DNA of 64,000 nt from Asparagopsis taxiformis (Eukaryota; Rhodophyta; Florideophyceae; Bonnemaisoniales; Bonnemaisoniaceae), in NCBI GenBank assembly GCA_030407315.1, contig JALQPE010002015.1:62001-126000 (forward strand), read 5' to 3'. Below are positions 56,133-64,000 of the stretch, piece by piece. Both the position numbers and the translations under genes were made by a program. Below the pieces are notes generated by a model. That model saw nothing but the letters and a program-made list of their open reading frames with translations, did no database searches and was not told where the DNA came from. Numbering within the stretch: the stretch's first letter is position 1; every line of letters starts with the position of its first letter.

Positions 56133-56405
56133 TGGGGTGACTGCTTCTCCTACATCTCTGTTACTGGTGTTCTACAGCTGCGTTGCTACACAATTTCGCA
56201 CTCACATCTTTCTAGTTTCTCTCCCTTTCGTATCCATAGGTATAGCAGTTGAAAAGTGGATAGTTTGCACTCCAGGCCGCAGATGCCTTCCTGCAGTCAT
56301 GTCACGATGTGTGTAGTGTAGTCTATAATATCTAGCGCTCTTGGAAGATGATGCACAGTCTATTGTCTCTGTCAATGCGTGTTTACTCAAATCTATCAAA
56401 GTAGC

Positions 56406-57080
56406 TCAGTTAGCTGGCCAATATTTTCTACCATAGTCAGCAAATATCTCCTCATCAGCTTCAACGTCTCTGGTCAGAACGACCTTGACAGCATGGGGAT
56501 TCTTGATATTCGAAGCAAAGTCCGGTTTGTCTATGGCATCGCCTTGTCGAAACTCGGCTGACTGTGTTCGACTCACCTCGGTCGCTTTCTCCGTTCCGTC
56601 AATGACCCGACAATCATTGAGGTAGCTGGTACAATTATAGACCGCTGGAACGAGCCAGACCTTCCGAACAGGTGCACCCCTCCCTATGTACGTGGTTTCC
56701 AATTCCATGTTGTAGTCCTGGAACCTCTGTCCTGTGCACCCAAATCCTTCCGGGCCGTACATCACTGATCTCTGCGGTTCCGAGTCTCGAATCTTCGCAT
56801 AGAAAATCGTCCCGTTGTACCAGCCAATGACCGTCCCCTTCTTCAGTTTCTTCGCCGCGAATACGCCAAACCCACCACCTCTTACCTCCGATTGCGAAAC
56901 ATAGACACCGTAGAATGCGGCATCAGCAGCCAGAATCGCGTCCGGGTCTATGCTCCAAAACGAGTGCATGTCCTCGGCCGGCCACTGGTCCATAGGCACC
57001 CCGCTCAATCTGTGAAGCATAGAACCGTCCTTCTTCATTGACGCAACGAACACAAGCAGATGGTTCGGCAATGCTGTCAC
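56406..57080 (-). CDS. SET-domain protein (possible C-terminus of a fusion)
   Basis: A 224-codon frame; it opens with GTG at 57080 and is open further upstream, so the true start is unclear. SET features: VRGGGFGVFAAKKLKKGTVI (67-85, the GxG AdoMet-binding start), GWYNGTIFY, VPAVYNCTSYLNDCR (146-158, in the place of the NHxCxPN core but with Asn-Asp-Cys), and HAVKVVLTRDVEADEEIFAD with YGRKYW (196-221, the catalytic Tyr strand). Known: SET proteins methylate lysines, often on histones. The replaced NHS core may alter AdoMet binding. It follows the methyltransferase in the same direction, about 200 bp on. Could be one polypeptide with it, split by a frameshift. Confidence 0.72.
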   Translation of the reverse strand: MTALPNHLLVFVASMKKDGSMLHRLSGVPMDQWPAEDMHSFWSIDPDAILAADAAFYGVYVSQSEVRGGGFGVFAAKKLKKGTVIGWYNGTIFYAKIRDSEPQRSVMYGPEGFGCTGQRFQDYNMELETTYIGRGAPVRKVWLVPAVYNCTSYLNDCRVIDGTEKATEVSRTQSAEFRQGDAIDKPDFASNIKNPHAVKVVLTRDVEADEEIFADYGRKYWPAN

Positions 57081-58270
57081 AGCAGGTAAACCTTCTGGTG
57101 CATCTGAGATGTGCTTCTGACGAAGCCTTGGAGCTTTTCCTGTGACCGGTACCGACTCTCCCCAAGAATACTCTCCACCTCACGCTGCAAGATCCCCCCA
57201 TATCGCCCGGCTTTCACCTCACTGACGAAAGCATGCAGTATCCACTCCTGCGATGCATCGTGGCACCTTTTTTCCTTCTCACAACCCAATGAACCGACGA
57301 TACGTACCATCCCTCAACGTCATACACGCTATGGCTGTGCTGTATGTTCCCGAGAAGAAATCCATCACGATATCGTTCTGCTTCGAAAATCGTTCCAGAA
57401 GCTCACGAAGAGTGGTCAACGCCTTCTGCTCATGGCGCAGTCGGTTGTTCTGCCCATCGTATTGAGCTTCACCAGCCGACAACCTCGGAACGTTGTCAAT
57501 CGCGTTGGTGAACCCAGGGTGCCTCGATATGTCCGGATTGTGCAACCTGTAATCCACCATATCGTATGCAGCCATACCCTTCCCCCGCTTATACGCATGG
57601 ATAACGAAATCGTGCATATTATGCAGTGTGCACGTTTTCGTCGATGGATTGGACGTAAAGCTGTGTGGTCGGCGAGATAGCACGACTGGAACACTGTCCA
57701 CAATCATCTTGCCAGGCTCGGCATTTCTGATTGCATCCATCCATGCCACGAGTTGGCGCACGCTGGAATAGATTAGAGCATGACCGCCAGGCCGAAGAAC
57801 TCGAACTATTTCACACGCAACACTCGCCAACTCTTCCGGCTCCAGAATATCGTACTCCGAGTTTTCTCTGCCGCCTTCCCGCCTCGTGTTGAATGGAGGA
57901 TCAGTGAGCACAAGCTGAACACTGTCCTCCAACACGCCATCTTCCAGGAAACTAATTTTGTCCTCCACCTCTTTGGCTACATCAGTGGCGTCACAATTCA
58001 CAGTGTGAATGTAACGCCCCATCACAGCTTCCAGCTTGGTGACATATTCCGGCTTGGATTCCTTTCCGACGTCAACGAGCGGTGCTTCTGTAGGCGATAC
58101 AGTGTCAACCTCCATAGCGTCATCCTCGGCCGCACCTTCTCTTGTTGCTGTTTCGCTAGCAACCGCCGCATTATCGTCCTCTCCACCACCGCGCTCCAGC
58201 CTAGCCTTCTTCCTCTGTGGCTCCAGACTATCCTCTTCTATATCCTCGCTGCCATTGTTGGCACTGCTGC
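57077..58270 (-). pseudogene. Beta-class DNA methyltransferase (N6-adenine or N4-cytosine)
   Basis: The main frame is 58115-57279, open upstream to about 58,270 through an acidic stretch with EPQRKKARLERG, a nuclear-localisation-like run. Motif order is that of the beta class: motif IV VQLVLTDPPFNTRREGG (72-75 DPPF) first, then EEIVRVLRPGGH-like helix and ALIYSS strand, and motif I near the end, IVMDFFSGTYSTAIACM (FSGTY for FAGSG). After RRFIGL a stop at 57279; a one-base step continues as CEKEKRCHDASQEWI to 57077, probably the true C-terminus. DPPF favours adenine-N6, but N4-cytosine is not excluded. It methylates double-stranded DNA using AdoMet. Such genes are common in phages and rare in algae. 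Confidence 0.75.
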
Positions 58271-59874
58271 GGATATTTCCATCTGCGCAGGTGCACCTTC
58301 AAGGATGCCAGGCTCGGGCGTATCCTCAAGACTGTGCAACTCATCCATGTCAGAGGAAGCTTTCGTTGCTCTCGGGTTCGCAATAACCAAGCCTTCAGCC
58401 TCCTCTGACCATCCAGGGCATGAGACGTGTTCAACTTGGCTCGCATGAACGAGTTCAATCCGAACTTGTCAGGAGTGTCGAAAAGCAAGGCTCGAAGTCT
58501 CTGCATCAGCTGACCACGCTCGGCGAACACATTCACCTCAGTGACACATTGGCGTATCGACAGCAGGAAGGCGCTTGTCAATGATCGCAGCCTTGCATCC
58601 ACAGCCACTGGAAGGTCGGCACAGAACCCGTTTTCACTGTCTACAGTTTTCGGGACAATGGTCAGGTTTTTCCGATGCTCCTCGACCGCGCAGCCATCAG
58701 ACCGATTCGGGAGTGACCTGAAGCAAAGGCTCGCAGGATCGAATACCATGAACGGCCAGCACATCGATTCAACATCCTCATACCCCAACACTCTTGCCCC
58801 GGTATCCCACGCAGCTAACACACGGTCGACAACAAATCCAAGCTGGTTGGCTTGCGCACTGGATGTTGCAATTCCAACCATTCCACCACCACCAATGGCC
58901 CCGGATGTGGCTCTGGCCCGCCTAGATGGCGCACTGCCCATCTCCTTACTGCGAATAGCCAAGATACACTGGCACATCATAACCATCAGCCTCCTGAACC
59001 GCTTCTGGCTAGCCTGCAAAGAATCTTGCATGTCGGATGTAGCGCCGTCTAGAAAGTACCTGCTCGAAAGCAGTTCGCGGTTCAGTGGAGAGGACAATTC
59101 TCCGCGGGGGTGTCTTGCCAAACATTTCGACGGCACGAGAACTAGTCACCCCCACCTGTTTCGGAAACTCAACCATCCTCGGAGAATCACCCATCTCTGC
59201 ATTGAGTCCCCATGCATGACAAAACATTTGCCACAGACGCAAATCAATCGCACTCGAATCTTCTGCTCGGTGATACGGCCGAAGCACAGCCAGGATAGAC
59301 ATGCATGAGCTGTACTGCGGTTTACCACTCAGGCTTGAAGCAATTTGGCCGCTTGGATCGCAGGACTTGATCCAGCCCAACACATCGGCCATCATCCTCA
59401 CAGACGAAATATGAGCGTACTTGTCCTTTCCTTTTGGACCCAGTACTCGTCTCTGAGATCAACGGCGATCATCAGATACTCAACAAACATCATGCGCCTT
59501 TGCAGGCCTGCAATGTCGTTGGATGTCGTCGCTCTCACACGGTCCAGCACAACAGCAGTACTGCTGTTGGTGTCCGCCACGATAGACTCTTCTCGCATAG
59601 GAATCGTAACGCCAGGAGGAAAGACGCCTTTCTCCATTCCACGTACAATTGCCATGCAGCGGTGCGCTCCATCCAATATCTCCAGAACGCCTTCTCGAAA
59701 CCTGCCAGTCACGGGATGAGCTGTGTCATAACCGCTGTTGCGAATGCTCTCCATGAGCGCTTCCACATGACTTGCATCAACATCGCGAATCGATACGAAT
59801 TTGCTGACTTGATTGGGGTCGATGAACACCCATCCGTCGTGCTTTTCACCGTGATTGTGGAACGTTCCTTCCAT
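58228..59874 (-). pseudogene. ParB-like domain protein, copy 3, upstream of the methyltransferase
   Basis: ATG at 59874. DGWVFIDPNQVSKFVSIRDV, then VLEILDGAHRCMAIVRGMEK (ParB box DGxHR..A). A step near 59,420 moves to VRMMADVLGWIKSCDPSGQI, another near 59,100 to GATSDMQDSLQASQKRFRRL and FVVDRVLAAWDTGARVLGYE. A last one near 58,385 gives EEAEGLVIANPRATKASSD, which leads into the acidic linker of the methyltransferase. Read together, ParB, helical middle, linker and methyltransferase form one collinear product; ParB-methyltransferase fusions are known from phages and plasmids. Divergent from gene A. Confidence 0.62.
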
Positions 59875-60383
59875 GGCGAACAAAGGTAGAGTTTTTAAGA
59901 AAGGGATAGTTGGTTGCTGCTTGACCAGGGTGGCGCAAAGCAGAAGTTGGTTGTTTAAAACAAAGTGTCAGCGAGTGGTAGCACTTCGGTGGCTGTTTCC
60001 TTTCCCCTGTCCGAACCTTTACAAGATAACTACATCGACTGTTAGCTCAATAATCAATGTAATACTAAAGTAATACTCAAAATATTTTCCATGCAATTTA
60101 TTGGGCCCCGTAACATCTCTAAGCGTATCTTTGTAGTCCAATCGTATGCATCCGACATTCACTTCTAGAACGATTATTCACATCAAATTTTATGCTGCAA
60201 TCAGTTCATGGCAGACATCATCCACACTGACGTGTCAATTTTGTCAATTGTCCATTCTATTTCTACACCACCTAAACATCTCTTCTGGACCTTTCCAATC
60301 CTCCTAGTATATACTACTCTTTAGCAGAAGGTAACGGTTAGGCTTTCACTAATACAACAATTCTATCCCATAGCTATCCCAAC
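59875..60383. promoter_or_regulatory. Divergent intergenic region, ParB-3 and gene A
   Basis: 509 bp, AT-rich, between two start codons facing away from each other. TATACTAC near 60,310 could serve gene A. No palindrome cluster here. Probable bidirectional promoter, by position. Confidence 0.4.
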
Positions 60384-61740
60384 ATGCTTCCTCTCGCTCC
60401 AAACGACGTTATAGAAGTTCAATGGGAACTTCGGCCGTTGGAGGAGGAAACGAAAAATGTGTGGTGGTCTGCAATCGTCAAGGAAATTACTCAGGTCAAG
60501 ACCGAAACAGACCCATTCCTCCATGCATTGCTCGAATACAAAGCTGAATATGGTTTCGACTCTACCCTTTCTCAAGTCAAGATTTCAGATCGTAACGAGC
60601 TCGTCGACAAGGATTCCGGAAGGGTTCTCCCGTGGCGAAGTGGTGAGCTTCGCAGTATGGACTCACCTGCATCCCCAGCAGAGAGAGACCCGGACTACGG
60701 CATTGACCACACTCGCCACCGCCACCGCGGCATCCTTCAAGATTGCACTGCGGATCAAATGAAGAAGACCATAGCAGAAATGCTGGCAAGATTGGAAAGC
60801 TGGAGTCAGCTGCCAAACATCCTCTTCCCCCTCCATTCGATTCCAACAGCTCCATGACCTCCTCTGCTCTGACTGTATGTAGCATTCTGTTTCAGAAGCT
60901 TGGTGTGTACACGGACAAGCCCCTCTCCCTCCGGATGACAAAATCCGAGCACTCCAGGGGAATGCGACAAACATCGCAAGAAGAAATCAGAGTACAGGCT
61001 GACTGCTCCCTTGCTCAATTCCGCACTATTGCCATTCAATGCAAGGCGAAAGAGAATCGTGATGTTCTCTTCCTGCCGTCCTTTGAGGACATCACCTTTC
61101 CCTCTGGAAATGAGTCGGATCTTTCCATCATTTTCCCCACCTTTCAGGCACTATGTGACTCCATAGGTACCTCGCAACACGGGTTCCAGAAATATTGGTG
61201 AAGAGCAGGGCGGAACGCGATGGAGGCAGCTCATCGATTGTCCGAATTTTAGGAAATCTAGTCGACGTTGACTGCTCTCATGATGCTCCTTCTTCCGCAT
61301 TTCTCGTCGGCTCATCTGCTTACGTCCTGTCCAGCCCAGACCAACGTATGACAGTTCTTTGCAGAGACTCCTACGAGTTTGACCATGTCAACAATACATT
61401 TTTACATCCCCTATGTCTTAGCCAACTATCACAGTCTAGCATCGTGGACTCTTTCCACCTACGTGATAAGCTACTGTTACTATGGAGCAACGTTTTCGTT
61501 ACTGTGGAGACGTATTCAGCGCCGAGCTTGTTACAGCACTTTCCAGCCTCTATCAACCGCAGAGACGTTTGGTACACTACATCTACGCTTACCTTGCTGT
61601 ATTTTCAGTGGTACTACTATATGCCAGGAGCTTGAAGACATTGGCTATGAGGCTATCTCTCGTCTTGGCTTCAATGCGGATTCAGACACTACCCACCCAC
61701 CCTCCCTCCACCTGCCACCTGCAGTCCGGAGCAAAAATGA
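60384..61740 (+). pseudogene. CACTA accessory gene A, copy 2
   Basis: ATG at 60384. The N-terminus (about 1-75) reads NDVIEVQWELRPLEEETKNV, WWSAIVKEI and LLEYKAEYGFDSTLSQV: a beta-rich SH3/Tudor-like pattern with a paired Trp, as in chromatin-reader folds (weak inference). Then come the acidic/His stretch and coiled part seen in copy 1. Single-base losses in A-runs near 60,797 and 61,188, and one more near 61,468, break the frame relative to copy 1. Natural end EQK-TGA at 61738. Convergent with gene B. Confidence 0.58.
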
Positions 61741-64000
61741 TAAAGCACCACCTATCCGTAGTTATCCTGTTCCTGGGTATTCCATTCTAGAGCTCCTGTG
61801 GCCATCAATTTCTAGTAAAGACGGATACCCTCGCCCCTTCCTACTTCGACTATTCCACTACCTGTCTCTGCGCTGTTCCTTCGACTTGACACTATCGTCT
61901 GACTGGTTTCCTGATGTCTCGCACCTATCTACTTCCATCTATTACAAAATTCACCTCAACAGAAATTTTATTTCTTCATTCTTCGTCTACTACACCGAAA
62001 CTGGTTTCATCCGATACTACTCCCCTTCATTCTCGATTTCATCATCGACGAATACCTTCACATATTCTGCATCTCCTCCGTCCTCTTCCATAGACCTGAA
62101 GCTCTCCTCCAGCACTGATTCCCCCCCATCGTCTACGTTCAGTTCTTCATATCTATCACGCGATATAGTCAAAACCTCCTCATTCATGAACCGACTACTC
62201 ACCCGCTCCCCGGGAAGAAGCAGTTTCACTGCTTCATTGATTTCCCGGATTTGCGCTCCTTCCACCTCTGTTCCACTTTGAAATTTCAAAATCGTTCGGA
62301 ACCCGTATGCAAGTATGTAGATGAATTGCAAGGAGTATTCTGAACGTCGCAGGAACATGTTCTTATCAGAACATTGCGTGTAGGCGACTGCAAAGTTCAG
62401 TGCAACCTCTACTAAATTGATCCTCCTAGTCAAAAACCTCTTGTCCGGTTCTCCAATTATTTGAACTTCGTACTCGACTTTGAATAGCATTTCTTTTCGC
62501 ACTGCAATGAAGTCGCGAAGAATCTTCATATTCTTGTCATCCATTGCTGCACGCTCCGCTGCATTCATTTTCCTCTGCGCCGAGTACAGACTTGGAACTG
62601 ACTCAATGTCCAGCCCACCGTCGTGCAAATGATGCTCCATTCGGACTGAACCTTGAAACCCACTGTATAGAACGAATCCAAGATCTCGGATGAACCGGTT
62701 TCGCACATGATCTCTGGACTTGTTCATAAACCCGGTCACTGCTGTGAGTGCCGATTTCGTCACAGTGATGCCTACCTCCTTTCTGTGCAACGGCCCATTG
62801 TCTCCAACCTTTCTTCGCTTCTGCTTTCGAGCGGCCCCATCACTTCCCTCGGACGTCCCATGCATTCCATCCATGCGAGCAGAGTCCGTTCCGCGAATTG
62901 TCTCCTCAATGGTCCCGGTAGTCACATACCCCGCGCCCTCCACCGTTCGATACCTTCCGACGTTCCATTGGAGCTGGAACGGTCTCCTCCCTCTCTGAAA
63001 GAATTGTTTTGACACGTATTCTTGATTAAAGAGGTCACAACTTGGCAGCGCAATTCAATGTGGTTCCGGCCGGCAAGCGTCCTATTGAACACATCCTTTC
63101 GCTCATTGCTCTGCCTGGCGAACATCAGCGTATTGATTAGCTGGCATCCGTTGAAATGCCTATCCCTCTTATCCACCATTGCCTTCGTGTACGTTGGAAC
63201 AACAGCACACAGCACAGCACACACCATTTCGAACGTGAACGATTTCTCCGCATCCTGCGCAATGCGGAGACGTTCCCTGTCCTTCTCGGAGGCGATCTTC
63301 TTCGGATGTCCTTGTCCCTGGCTCAGAAGCCCATCGACGATGCTCTTGACCTCCTGCATATCGGTGTTTAGCATGGAGACAGTCTTGGCGACATTTCCGA
63401 GAGTCTCGCGTAATTGAATGGTGCTCTTCTCGACGGCATCCATTTTATCACTCAGGGCTTTCAACTCTGCAGTGATGTTCGAAAAGCCCTCACGCGTTAT
63501 TTCGGAAAATGCGGCGATGCTTACGGAGGTTTCGGGATTCATCTTGACCTTGCAATTGGAGTTTGCTAAAAGGAGAATTGCTTTGAAGGATGTCACGCTT
63601 AGTACAGCAGTGTTGTAGCAAATATCATTTCAGTGGATGCATCCATCCTGGTCTACTCTACATAATAATAATGCTTCCCAGTGCTCCGTAACGGTTATTT
63701 TTCATAAAGTGGTGGATGGTGCGTATTCTTTCCTTTGCCACACCCACGTCCTGTGCATACCACACCTCGCTACCAGACTGACGTCTCCTACTAGACACTT
63801 TCAATGCAAAGATAGATAGGTATAATTTGAAATGCTAAACTCAACATATTATAGCTACTATGTACATTCTCTCCTTACGGTGAGACAAACCAGATATGTT
63901 CTGTTCTCCCAATCTTCCTTTCTCCAACGTCCTATTCAGCATCTAGCTTCCCCGCACCCAACTATCTGTAAAGCACCATCACAATTAATATAGTCGTATA
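60541..64000 (-). repeat. Long inverted repeat, right arm
   Basis: Pairs with 32,525-35,999. The last base of the window corresponds to 32,525. Upstream of gene B this includes the terminal non-coding part (about 63,600-64,000) leading to the predicted element end. Confidence 0.85.
62017..63542 (-). pseudogene. CACTA accessory gene B, copy 2
   Basis: ATG at 63542-63540. The coiled-coil start is intact here (LRETLGNVAKTVSMLNTDMQ reads through where copy 1 has a stop). A one-base change plus small differences near 62,930 shift the frame, and the C-terminal half runs to the natural stop at 62017, ending FVDDEIENEGE, a part lost by frameshift in copy 1. The two copies are thus damaged at different places. 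KQKRRKV occurs here too. Confidence 0.6.

Larger units (their letters stand above)
37942..64000. mobile_element. Giant CACTA-like transposon with DNA/chromatin-modification cargo
   Basis: The left end CACTACGGTGTTGA lies inside a gag frame. Within follow a subterminal array, a Tnp2-like transposase (+), two ParB/oxygenase modules (+), a SET, methyltransferase and ParB module (-), gene A (+) and gene B (-). The right arm copies, inverted, the end region at 32,084-35,999. The window stops at the position matching 32,525, so the right terminus is predicted about 440 bp outside; total about 26.5 kb. Known: CACTA (En/Spm) elements start with CACTA, bear subterminal repeats and make 3-bp duplications, and are usually 5-20 kb. 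The unity of the element is inferred from its matching ends and continuous module layout. Confidence 0.72.

Noticed and set aside
45862..59874. Whole region as a bacterial or phage contaminant because of ParB and DNA methyltransferase
   Set aside because: The linkers carry nuclear-localisation-like runs, the SET and Tnp2-like genes are eukaryotic in type, and the block is enclosed by CACTA and algal retroelement sequences.

Overview
The window looks like nuclear DNA of an intron-poor alga, most likely a red alga of the Chondrus type (inference). It has short intergenic gaps, almost intronless genes, an organellar bacterial-type threonyl-tRNA synthetase, an organellar ribosomal protein S15 gene with one 68-bp intron, and a very dense nest of Ty3-like and CACTA-like transposons. 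No database search was possible; names rest on motifs read from the translations.

Layout. 1-6,434 is a compact host gene block: a DUF5522/PP-loop ATPase fusion (+), uS15 (-), ThrRS (+) and a BCS1-like AAA ATPase (-). About 9.7-25.8 kb is a graveyard of Ty3/gypsy-type elements. An old element (gag, protease, RT, RNase H on +) was hit three times by LTRs of three different families. Each hit is still flanked by an exact 5-bp target duplication (GGTCG, CTTTC, CCAAA). A younger defective element on - (gag, CCHC knuckle, protease, RT cut at its active site) carries an LTR at 25,030-25,819. 25.8-32.1 kb holds decayed sequence, an unassigned coiled-coil ORF and a chromodomain remnant.

From 32,084 on the DNA is CACTA-like transposon material. 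A truncated end of one element (32,084-35,999) carries two accessory genes, here called A and B. A retroelement (LTR 36,000-36,657, then gag) interrupts gene A. Inside that gag, at 37,942, begins a second, giant CACTA-like element that runs off the window at 64,000. Its first bases, CACTACGGTGTTGA, match the end at 32,084. Its genes, in order, are: a 1,267-residue Tnp2-like transposase; two diverged tandem copies of a ParB-like domain followed by a 2-oxoglutarate/Fe(II) oxygenase-like domain; on the opposite strand a ParB-like domain, a beta-class DNA methyltransferase and a SET domain; then genes A and B again. Five clusters of perfect palindromes (CTTACAGCAAAGTCATCG arms) sit exactly between the gene modules. 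Genes A and B at 60,384-63,542 are an inverted copy of 32,988-35,999. By homology with the left copy, the right end should lie about 440 bp beyond the window, giving an element of about 26.5 kb.

The candidate undescribed system is this transposon. It combines a cut-and-paste transposase, predicted DNA methylation, predicted oxidation of DNA or protein, predicted histone-type lysine methylation and ParB-type domains, and so may set its own chromatin or base-modification state. Most cargo reading frames are broken by single-base steps, often at homopolymers, so decay or sequence error must be separated before any function is claimed.
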